NCBI GenBank assembly: GCA_035529895.1
Contig: DATKVV010000068.1
Coordinates: forward strand, 65,015-129,014
Direction: 5' to 3'
DNA from: JAUWKC01 sp035529895
GTDB lineage: Bacteria > Planctomycetota > Phycisphaerae > Sedimentisphaerales > Anaerobacaceae
DNA length: 64,000 bases
Part shown: in pieces, positions 46,044-54,396 of the stretch
How positions within the stretch are numbered: position 1 is the first letter of the stretch
How the letters are laid out: each line of letters begins with the position of its first letter
The notes under the pieces: model-generated
Databases searched by the model: none
What the model saw: the letters and a program-made list of their open reading frames with translations, nothing else
What the model was told of the DNA's origin: nothing
Made by a program: the position numbers and the translations under genes

Positions 46044-46124
46044 ACAAAAACCGGGCGGACAAGAGGGTAGGTCACCATCGAACAACTGGTTCTGGAACTC
46101 GCTGCATCGCGGAGCGAAAGCTAA
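46044..46124 (+). pseudogene. Broken duplicate of the 3' end of holA
   Basis: Read from 46044 the frame gives T-K-T-G-R-T-R-G-stop-V-T-I-E-Q-L-V-L-E-L-A-A-S, ending in TAA at 46122-46124. This mirrors the last 26 codons of holA (KTGRTKAQVAIEQLVLKLAAS, 44785-44859). It has an internal TAG and many synonymous differences, so it is an old or foreign copy and not a recent exact repeat. The segment 44860-46043 between the two holds the DUF6498-like gene. Confidence 0.75.
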
Positions 46125-46133
46125 CTTGGCCAA

Positions 46134-47096
46134 TCAGAACATCTGCAGTTGCTCAGAGTCTTTCTGAATCTCTTCTTTTTCGAGTTCTGCGAGCCATTTG
46201 TCTGATTGGGTTTTGATGTAGCCTAAGAAGGCGGCGGTGGGGTCGTGGTTTTTGAAGGCGGCGCGGGCTTTGGGTTTGTTCATGGTGGCGTAGCAGTAGA
46301 CGCAGCCGTGGGGGCAGGTGTCGTAGGCGCCGATGTCGGAGCTTTCGGTGCAGCCGCACTCTTTTCTTGTGGGCTTGTCGCAGTAAGTGAAGCCATCGGG
46401 TGAGAAAAGCTGGTCGATAGTCCGGCCGTCAATGCAATGGGCTTTTTTAATTTTGTCGCCGACCAGATAATCGCCGCAGCAGGAGCACATCCGGATGCCG
46501 TGACCGGCCGCTATATCCGCCAGTTCGTTTGCCAGTTCAATCTTAAAGTTGTTGTCGGGGTCATAGATTTTGAGATTGTGCGCCTTTTCAAATTCGGTGA
46601 AGTTTCGGATGACCTTGCCGTAATTGACCACGAAGCTGAAATAGCAGCGCTCGACGTATCCTTCAAGCTCGGCGGCAATCTCCCGAAACGCTCTCAGCCA
46701 AAAGTCGCAGTCGGTGACAGTTGAGATGATGATCGGGTCGAATCTCCAGTTTATGTCCTTGGGTGAATAGATTTTGCTCAGTTGCCTGAGTGTTTCGATG
46801 GCGTCCCGTTTATGCACATTGCTTTCAAAGATGGCTGGCAGGCCGGTGACGGTATAGTTGAAATAGAACTTGTAGCCGAGCCTATCGAGGATTTTGAGAT
46901 TTTCGAAAAAGGGCGTGAAGTCTTTGGACCAGAAGACAAAGCATACAACATCCTGGGGCCTCAGAGAAACGACGTATCGTTTGCCGCCGAACGGATTGAC
47001 CACGCCGGCGAAGCCTTCCGTGATTCGGCCCATAAACCAGTCGCCATAGAAGGCGGGGACATCGGTTCTGCGAGATACTGAAATAATTCTTTTCAT
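46134..47096 (-). CDS. DUF1848 family Fe-S protein
   Basis: 320 residues from ATG 47096. It begins MKRIISVSRRTDVPAFYGDWF, the usual start of DUF1848. Further family landmarks are FWSKDFTPF, YFNYTVTGL and WRFDPII. The C-terminal third is rich in Cys (CSCCGDYL, CGCTESSDIGAYDTCPHGCVYCYA). The last part has the C-x3-C-x2-C spacing of an Fe-S cluster, like radical SAM cores but at the C-terminus. Function unknown. An upstream in-frame extension exists but has no family similarity, so the shorter start was chosen. Confidence 0.82.
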   Translation of the reverse strand: MKRIISVSRRTDVPAFYGDWFMGRITEGFAGVVNPFGGKRYVVSLRPQDVVCFVFWSKDFTPFFENLKILDRLGYKFYFNYTVTGLPAIFESNVHKRDAIETLRQLSKIYSPKDINWRFDPIIISTVTDCDFWLRAFREIAAELEGYVERCYFSFVVNYGKVIRNFTEFEKAHNLKIYDPDNNFKIELANELADIAAGHGIRMCSCCGDYLVGDKIKKAHCIDGRTIDQLFSPDGFTYCDKPTRKECGCTESSDIGAYDTCPHGCVYCYATMNKPKARAAFKNHDPTAAFLGYIKTQSDKWLAELEKEEIQKDSEQLQMF

Positions 47097-47310
47097 ACCT
47101 GACCGGCCGACAAAATTCCTCTTATCCCGAACGCGGCAAATGCAAGCGTGTGCGGTTGCAGCGTACATTTTTTGTCGGATATTGGCAAATAAAAAGTCAA
47201 ACCTTATCAGCAGGCGGGCGAAGTTGTCGAAAATTCTCTGGACAAATGCGGGAAGTCGCGATAAGATCCTCCAAAACGGCACGTCGTTACAGTATGATAG
47301 TGGAGCGGCA

Positions 47311-48771
47311 ATGTATCAGGAGCATCCTGTGGGAAAGCAACGATTACGAATCGGTGAGGGATTGAGAGTCGGGTGCATTCTGCTGCTGTTACTTCTGACT
47401 GGCCCGGCGAAGTTGGTGCGCGGCGAGGATGAGACCGCTACTAAAGAGGATTCGATGGGCGAGCTAAAGATTGAGGGCAAACACATCGAGCAGCTTGTCT
47501 TTGAAGACGGGGGCGGTTTCGAAAGATTTAGCGAGCCTGGAGAGAGCATAAGGCTGCCCACGGGTAAGTATATATTGCATGAAATTCACCTTGAAGGCGG
47601 CTATGTTTGCTATAGGCACCAAATACCCAACCTTGAGCGGTTGACAGTTGGTCCGGACGACTCGCCGGTGCTGAAGGTCGGTGCACCACTGAAGCATAAG
47701 GTCGAGGTTAAGCGGCAGGGAAGGCTCCTGGTGTTGAGTTACGAGCTTCTCGGGACAGGCGGAGAAAAATATGCGCGGCAAAGTCGGGATAATCCGCCGA
47801 CATTTGCCCTATACAAGGGCCAGGAAAAAATTGGGGACGGCTGCTTCGAGTATGGCTGAGGCGGGGTCTGCTCGTACTCGTGGCGAGTACCCTTGACGAC
47901 GGCTGGTCAATTAAAGGTAGTTGCCTCTCAGGATATCGGTGAGCTGGGTGAGAAAGAAAGCAGTGCCGTTACCTACGAGTGGAAATGGTACTACCATGTA
48001 CCCGGGCTTTTGCTTTGGGCGATACTGATTCTCGTGCTGGTACTGATTAAGGCTAACCGAAGTCCCCGCGCATGGCTTATTCTCATCCCTCTGCTGATAG
48101 TTAACCTCTTGTGGTCAGTGCTCAGGCAGCTTTTGCATGTTCCCTCCGCGCAGGGGGAAATGTTCGGTATGGTCGTAAATTCGCTGGCAGCGGCCGTGGC
48201 AGTGCTGTGGCTGGTCGGTGACAAGATAGGCAATCGGAGCCGGCTTGTTACATTTCTTTTGGCTTTGGTAATTATGGCCGGCGTCGGCGTTGCCGGGACT
48301 GTCTCTTATGGCATGGCCGACTTCTCGGAGCAAACATTGTCCGTCCTGATGTTACTGGGCGTGTTGGTGCTCAGTACGCTGCTCGGTTTTGTGCTGAGCG
48401 GCTGGCGCTGCCGAAAGCGCTACAGCAGTGTGGTTTTCATGTTGTGGCTGGCGGTTTGGGTAATAGCTGCAGCAATGGCAAGTATGCTGGTTCTTTACAC
48501 GCTGGTGTTTATCATACAGGGCGTGTCCATTTCGACCTTTAAGGTCTTGATGGTAGCTTGCATAGTGGGCCTGATATTCGGGCTTTGCATTTACATTATT
48601 AACCTGCCGTATATGATTCTGGGGCTGCGCAGCGCCTTTTTCCGCGAGCGGTTCTATGCGTGCCTGCGATTAAAATCGATGGCTGGAGCGCCCGGCCCGG
48701 CGGCGGAGAGCGGACAGTTTGCCGAACAAGAGCCCACGCTGGAAGCATCAAAAAACGGTGATTCTGACTGA
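47311..48771 (+). CDS. Putative selenoprotein A: secreted domain plus seven membrane helices, in-frame UGA
   Basis: 486 residues if the UGA at 47857-47859 is read as selenocysteine (residue 183). Starts at ATG 47311 (GGAG upstream). A signal peptide (CILLLLLLTGPAKLVRG) is followed by a beta-rich extracytoplasmic domain with LPTGKY, ending C-F-E-Y-G-U-G-G-V-C, then SYSWRVP and seven membrane helices (about 215-455). The frame is open on both sides of the UGA and no good start follows it: the first is TTG 47893, without a Shine-Dalgarno. A hairpin at 47874-47890 fits a SECIS. The Sec is flanked by Cys at -4 and +4. A conventional caller would split it into 47311-47859 and 47893-48771. Paralogue of the next gene. 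Confidence 0.7.
47857..47890 (+). promoter_or_regulatory. UGA codon and bacterial SECIS-like hairpin of selenoprotein A
   Basis: After UGA (47857-47859) the stem GTACTCG (47874-47880) pairs perfectly with CGAGTAC (47884-47890) around loop TGG, which is nucleotides 22-24 after the UGA. Bacterial SECIS elements sit inside the coding region just after UGA, with an apical loop roughly 16-37 nt away and a G in its first two bases. Both conditions hold. Confidence 0.7.
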
Positions 48772-48828
48772 AAAACAAAGGCACCGACGCCATTTGCGAA
48801 AAAATATTCAAAAAAACGCGGAAATGGT

Positions 48829-48857
48829 GTAACATTTTCCCGGAACAGGCGTCTAAC
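48829..48857 (+). promoter_or_regulatory. Candidate ECF sigma factor promoter before selenoprotein B
   Basis: GTAACA (48829-48834), then 16 bases including a T-run, then GTCTAA (48851-48856) resembles an ECF-type promoter (an AAC-containing -35 and a CGTCTAA-like -10) and not sigma70. It lies about 65 bases before ATG 48921 in the 149-base gap after the first selenoprotein gene. It could put selenoprotein B and the downstream operon under envelope-stress or extracellular control. Confidence 0.4.
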
Positions 48858-48920
48858 AGGGATGATGTGGCGAAACCAACTGTATTACCCAATTTCTGAC
48901 CTTGTTTGGAGGCTCGACAG

Positions 48921-51791
48921 ATGACTAACAAGAACCGTGTTTGCCGGGGGGTGGTAATTGTCGCGCTCTTGTTGCCGGCTTTGAGTGCGGGACAGCAGGA
49001 GCAGTGGCTGGGTTATCGCTCGGCGCGTGAGGCCGAACGCATCCTCGGCGATATGAGTTCGCAGAACCCGAAGTTGAGCGGGGATAAACCTGCGGGGGTG
49101 GAATTGCCCCAGTTCAAAGGCGACCAGCCCCTTTTCGGAAAATGGTCGAGCCCCATGGCGAAAGAGGGTTATTTGTGGATAGCGTTGGACCGCTCTCACA
49201 AACATGGGCCGTACGACCTGTTGTATATCGACTCGGACGGAGATGGACATCTTGAGGATGAAACCGCGGCCGCGGCATACCAGATGGAGGAGAACTACAG
49301 CAGCTTCGGCCCGGTAGGGATAGTTTTTGAGGGCGAGGACGGGCCGATTTCTTACCATTTGAATTTCAGATACTACGGCCGGGAAGGCCGTGACCCCTAT
49401 TTCAGGGTTACTTCCGGCGGCTGGTATGAGGGCGCCATCACCGTGGGCGACCAGAAAAAGCATTGTGTGCTTATAGACTATAACGCCAACGCTACGTTTA
49501 ATGACAAGAGTTCGGATTTTGGTAACTGCGACCGGATTCGAATCAGCAAGAAAAGGGATGAGGGCGACGCCCGTTTTGTAGGCAATTTCGTGCAGGTGGA
49601 CGAGGTGCTCTACCGGCCGGAGATTGCCCGCGACGGCGCCTATATAAAACTCACCAGGGCCGAAGACGTGGTGTTCGGGAGCATTCGGGCCCAGGATACG
49701 ATTAACGAATTTGCCGCCGGCGGCGAGAATGGGCTTTTATACGTCGCGCTGGAAAAAGGCGTGGGGAAACTGCCTGTCGGAAAATACCGGGTACATCACT
49801 GGCAGATAACTCGCAAAGACGACAAGGACAAAAGCTGGAAACTCGAAGGCAGATGGTTCGACGACAAGACCGATTTCGAAGTAAGCGAGGCGAGCCAGAC
49901 GGTCCTGCAGATCGGCGAGCCTGTCGTTGCGGCACTGGACGTAGCAATCAGGGATGATAAGTATCAGTTCAACAAAGAGCTGCGCGGCCCATGGGGCGAG
50001 CGATTGGACCTGACCTGCCGGGACGCCAGAGTGTATGGCAAGCTCCATATCCGGAACAGGGACGGGACATTTGACCGCAGGTACGATATCCGAATGTGGG
50101 ATAGCTGAGGCCCTGATGCTGAGCTCTCGCGTCGAGAGCTGGAAAAAGCAAAAGGGACATTACTGGTTACGCTTGAGATTCCAGGGCCGTTCAAGTCTGA
50201 AGCCTCGGGATACCGGATCAAGCCAAGAGACCGCAAGCCGCCCTTTACGGGCGAACAGATAACCTCCGCCACGGCCAGGGCCGCTGGCAGTCATCCGGGG
50301 GCAGAGGTCGCCCATATCCTCGACAACAGCGGGCTGTTTCACGCTGACGGCGACCGGCTTTTGGAGCACAGCGCCAGCGCCGAGAACATGTGGATGAGCG
50401 AAAAGGGCCAAACGAGCGGGTGGGTGGAGTTCGATTTGGGGCAAGCGCATACCCTCGGTACGATAAAAGTATGGAACTTCAATGAGAAGCGGCACACTAA
50501 CCGCGGCGTGAAAAAAGCGGATATATCGGTCTGGACCGAAGAGACCGGCTGGAAAAAGATACTTGATGATTTCGAATTCGAGGAGGCCGAGGGCGGCGAT
50601 GACTATGATGAGCCTGTGGTAGTGGAGCTTGACCGCGTAGAGGCGCAGAGGGTAAGGTTCGATGATTTGGTTAACCTGGGCGACCCCGAATACATCGGGC
50701 TCAGCGAGGTACAGTTCTTCAAAATACGAGGCCCCCAGGCCAGTTGGCCGTACCCCGCGGACGGCGCCGACTTCGGCGCGACGCCGGGAGCCAAACTCAC
50801 CTGGGCGCCGGGATTAGGCGTGAAAGCATACAAGGTGCACTTTGGCGCCGACCCCAACAAGTTAAAATATGTGGCTAAGGTAAAAGAACCCAGTTTTGGA
50901 AACCTTCCCAGACTGCGAAGACACGAAAAGTATTACTGGCGCGTCGATTCAATAACAGTGGATGGCTCGGTGGTAAAAGGCAAACTATGGAGCTTCTCGC
51001 CGGGACAGTTGGTCGGCTGGTGGAAGTTTGACGAGACTTCAGGTAGTAATGCGTGTGATTCCTCCGGCAAGAACCATCACGGTGCAGCGGTATCGGGCGA
51101 GCCTGTCTGGGATTCGGACGGCAAGTTTGGCGGCTGCGTAAACTTCAATGAGACCTACGGGTTCGCAATCCCGAGAGATGTCTTTGCCAATGTAAGCGGC
51201 GGGCTTGCGGTCTCGGTATGGTTAAAAGGGGACGCGAACCAGCCCGCGCACAGCAACGTTATCCTGCAGGGCGGCGCCGGTGAGAGCGGAAAGCCCTATA
51301 TCCTGACTTTGGGAACGGATTGGAAGGACAACGGCGAATTGCGTTTCAAAACGGGACACGAAGGCCGTGATGACCTGCGCTATAATGCCCAGCCCGACCA
51401 GTGGGCGGGCTGGTGGAACCATTATGTCTTTGTCAAGGATGCCGGCGCAGGGGTACAGAGGATATACCTTAACGGCAAAATGGTCGCCGAAAAGACCGAT
51501 GCCACTGCGCCGATGACGGGCATAGATACCGCCAGAATCGGCATAGCGCCCGACCGCTTCGGGGACCAGTACATAGGCAAGCTCGACGATTTGCGGATAT
51601 ACAGTTATCCGCTCAGCGAGCAGGACGTGGCGGCGCTTTACGACGGCAGAGAGCCGAGTCCGGTTGTTGAGTATGCATCCGGCGAAGGGGCGTTGGGCGG
51701 AGGGAGAAACCTGATAGCAGTTATGGTTATCTTCGCAGCGGCGATAATCGCGGTTGTCTTTGCGACCCGCGGGAAGAAAAAAACAGCTTAA
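48921..51791 (+). CDS. Putative selenoprotein B: surface protein with discoidin and LamG-like domains, in-frame UGA
   Basis: 956 residues if UGA 50106-50108 is read as selenocysteine (residue 396). Starts at ATG 48921 with GGAGG 8 bases upstream. Order: signal peptide (VVIVALLLPALSAG); an N-terminal domain with a Ca-binding-like YIDSDGDGHLEDE; a beta domain with LPVGKY, as in selenoprotein A, ending R-M-W-D-S-U-G-P; a discoidin-like domain (about 465-600) that begins upstream of the next possible start (TTG 50361); an FN3-like segment; a LamG-like jelly roll (about 700-900, WWKFDETSG); and a C-terminal membrane anchor. The 84 codons after the UGA contain no stop. A conventional caller would split it into 48921-50108 and 50361-51791. 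Confidence 0.7.
50106..50140 (+). promoter_or_regulatory. UGA codon and bacterial SECIS-like hairpin of selenoprotein B
   Basis: After UGA (50106-50108) the stem AGCTCTCG (50122-50129) pairs perfectly with CGAGAGCT (50133-50140) around loop CGT, again nucleotides 22-24 after the UGA. The stem has 8 bp. Its position and 3-base loop size are identical to those of the hairpin in selenoprotein A, although the stem sequences differ except for the closing TCG/CGA. Confidence 0.72.
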
Positions 51792-51840
51792 TTGAGCAAG
51801 CAAAATTTCGGCCGGGGGGACCTGTTTTAGGAGAATTGTT

Positions 51841-54396
51841 ATGCGCGGAAAATGGACGACGGTCTTATCTTTGGTCTTGGCGTTTTGTTTGTGGGGTACG
51901 GGCCGCGCACAGACCGGCAGCGGCAGAGGAGGAGTTGGAGTCCACGTTCCAACCGGTTCGTCAACGGCTGCGAGCGAGGATGCACAAAAGGTTAAATGCA
52001 CCGGTAAGGTGAGCGACGCCAACGGGCAGCCGATTGAGGGTGCGAAAATTAAACTCTATGGACTGACGGTCTCCCCGGCGACGTTTACGTTTGATGTGAA
52101 CCTCGTGCAGGAGCTGTCGAGCGGCAAAGACGGGACATTTACCATTGAAGCGGCCCGAGACGAGAGTCAGTTGACCGGGCAGGCGGTAATCCTTGTTGAA
52201 AAAGATGGGCTGGCCGTGAGCTGGGCCAACTGGCATAAACGCCAGAATATTGACGTTGAGTTAAAGCTGGGTGAGCCGAAAGTTCTGGCGGGCAGGGTTG
52301 TTGACGAGTCGGGCAATCCCGTCCAGGGCGCCGACGTTATGTTATCCTTTATGATGATAGGGGGGCGGTTTGACAGGTATATGGTTGGCAAGGTGTCGGA
52401 GAAATTGTTTGCCGACACGACGGATGCCGAGGGCAGGTTCAGTTTTGGCCGGATTCCCACCGAAGCCACTGCGGAGCTTCTGGCCAAAAAGCCGGGCCGG
52501 GCCACGATAAGCACGTTCGACCCCACGACCTACCGTGGTGGAGGCCTTAGTTACTCGCCCGGCTGTGAGGATATAAAGATTGAGATGCCCGTTGAAGCCA
52601 AAGTCGAGGGGGTGGTGGTTGAAAAGAATACCGGCAAGCCGGTTGGCGGTGTGCGGGTTATGGTGACCCGTGGTCGTAACAGGCCCAATTTCGGGCAGGA
52701 ACCGGTTGTCTCAACCAAAGATGGGACCTTTCGCATCGAGGGGCTTGTTGCGGGTGAGCACCTGCTGCAGCTCACGCCCCAAGCTGAAGGGGCGGCAGAA
52801 TGGGTGGCTGAGCCCGTCCAAATCACGGCGGAGTCGGGCAAGACCATCACTGGTGTCAAAGTGGAAGTGAGCAAAGGCGGGCTGCTGGAGGTTGTGGTTA
52901 CGGACGCCGAGACAAAAAAGCCTATAGGACGAGCAAACCTGAGCGTGCGGCGAGGTGACAGCGACGAATGGTTTGGAGGGGTCTCTGATGGGGAGGGCAT
53001 TGCCCGGATTCGCTTGGCGCCGGGAGAATACAAGTTCGCCGGCGCATACAAGGAGGGGTATACCTACGACAGGGGCGAGCAAACTGTCGTGATAGAGGAC
53101 GGAAAGACGGAGCGGATGGATCTTGCGCTTCGTGGCCAGCCCAAGATTTCGGGGGTGGTCCGCGACCCGGAGGGAAAACCGGTGGAAGGAGTGAAGCTCA
53201 AGGTCTGTCCTGTAGGCCATCAGGATATTAGTTCCGACGCCGAAGGTAAGTTTGAGGTGCGTTGGGATCCGAGGAGTTGGGGGCCGGAAGAAAGAGAGAT
53301 GGCGTTTTACTTAGTGGCACGGCAGGAAGAACGGAATCTGGCAGCGGCGGTGGAAATTGAAGAAGATGCCCGCACATTGGATGTCAACGTCGTGCCGGCA
53401 GTGATTTTCACCGGCAAGGTTGTCGACCCCAACGGCAACGGGATTCCGGAGGCCAAGATTAACGTTATGCTTCAGGCGTCACGCTGGGGTTCGCCGATAA
53501 CAGACTGGCAGCGGGGCGGGGCAACGGCCGACTCCGAAGGTAAATTCGAAGTCAAGGCTATACCGCCCGGGCATAAGTACAGCGTAATAGCAAGCGCGGA
53601 AGAGTACGGCAGGAATCAGGTGCAGGTTTCATCGGAGGATGCGGTCGATAACCGGCTTGCAGTTGGAGAAATGACACTGGCGTTGGCAAATCTTTCGGTT
53701 TCAGGCGTGGTGGTGGATCTGGATGATAAGCCGGTGGCCAATGCCCAAATCTTTGCCTACGGTGAAGGCCAGCCGGACCGGCAAAACATAGGGGCGGATA
53801 AGGACGGTAAATTCGTCATCGAGAAGGTCTGCGCGGGGCGGATTGGAATCAGCGCGAATGTGCGTGGCGGAGGGCGGATGAACGGGCACGTGGAGACCGA
53901 AGGCGGGGCAACGGACGTCAAGATTGTGGTCTCTGAGCGCGGCGGGTCGGACCGATTTGTGCCGCGTGAGCCGCCTTCGTTGGTGGGAAAGGCTCTGCCG
54001 GACCTCAACGATGTGGGTGTGGCGTTATCGGCGGCCGACGCCAACGACAAGATGATTTTAGTCTGCTTCTGGGATATGAACCAGCGGCCGTCGCGCCATT
54101 GTGTAAGACAACTGGCCCAAAGAGTGGAAGAGCTGAAAGAAAAGGGCGTGGTTGTGGCGGCCGTGCAGGGCTCGAAGGTTGAGCAACAAACATTGAACGA
54201 CTGGATGAAGAAATTCAACGTGCCCTTCCCAAGCGGTATGATTGGAGGCGATGAGGAAAAGACCCGGTTCCGATGGGGTGTTCGGTCGCTGCCGTGGTTA
54301 ATCCTGACGGACAAGGAGCATGTTATCCGGGCGGCGGGTTTTGGACTCGGTGACTTAGACGAGAAAATCAAGAAAGGGGGGGAACAGCCTCAATGA
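51841..54396 (+). CDS. Secreted carboxypeptidase-regulatory repeat protein with Cys-less TlpA-like domain (1)
   Basis: 851 residues, AGGAG 7 bases before the ATG. A signal peptide precedes about seven carboxypeptidase-regulatory-like (transthyretin-fold) units, each starting like G-x-V-x-D-x-x-G-x-P-(V/I)-x-G-A (for example GRVVDESGNPVQGA). The last 140 residues are thioredoxin/TlpA-like: LVGKALPDL, then VCFWDMNQRPSR from residue 741, a helix, WMKKFNVPFP, and the cis-Pro loop SLPWLILTD. Aligned to TlpA (N-F-W-A-T-W-C-P-P-C) the W-C-x-x-C is N-Q-R-P-S, so both catalytic Cys are lost. First of five linked genes with this domain. Confidence 0.78.
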   Translation: MRGKWTTVLSLVLAFCLWGTGRAQTGSGRGGVGVHVPTGSSTAASEDAQKVKCTGKVSDANGQPIEGAKIKLYGLTVSPATFTFDVNLVQELSSGKDGTFTIEAARDESQLTGQAVILVEKDGLAVSWANWHKRQNIDVELKLGEPKVLAGRVVDESGNPVQGADVMLSFMMIGGRFDRYMVGKVSEKLFADTTDAEGRFSFGRIPTEATAELLAKKPGRATISTFDPTTYRGGGLSYSPGCEDIKIEMPVEAKVEGVVVEKNTGKPVGGVRVMVTRGRNRPNFGQEPVVSTKDGTFRIEGLVAGEHLLQLTPQAEGAAEWVAEPVQITAESGKTITGVKVEVSKGGLLEVVVTDAETKKPIGRANLSVRRGDSDEWFGGVSDGEGIARIRLAPGEYKFAGAYKEGYTYDRGEQTVVIEDGKTERMDLALRGQPKISGVVRDPEGKPVEGVKLKVCPVGHQDISSDAEGKFEVRWDPRSWGPEEREMAFYLVARQEERNLAAAVEIEEDARTLDVNVVPAVIFTGKVVDPNGNGIPEAKINVMLQASRWGSPITDWQRGGATADSEGKFEVKAIPPGHKYSVIASAEEYGRNQVQVSSEDAVDNRLAVGEMTLALANLSVSGVVVDLDDKPVANAQIFAYGEGQPDRQNIGADKDGKFVIEKVCAGRIGISANVRGGGRMNGHVETEGGATDVKIVVSERGGSDRFVPREPPSLVGKALPDLNDVGVALSAADANDKMILVCFWDMNQRPSRHCVRQLAQRVEELKEKGVVVAAVQGSKVEQQTLNDWMKKFNVPFPSGMIGGDEEKTRFRWGVRSLPWLILTDKEHVIRAAGFGLGDLDEKIKKGGEQPQ

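Noticed and set aside
47857..50108. UGA reassigned to an amino acid in the whole genome
   Set aside because: Many clear genes in the window end in TGA at the expected family length (for example 7420, 16083, 17421, 54396, 56840), so UGA is normally a stop. Only the two hairpin-associated UGAs sit inside open frames.
47860..50360. Frameshift or sequencing indel explaining the two split genes
   Set aside because: In both cases the upstream and downstream parts are in the same frame, separated only by one UGA. An indel would change frame. A single-base substitution stays possible and is listed as a refuting result.
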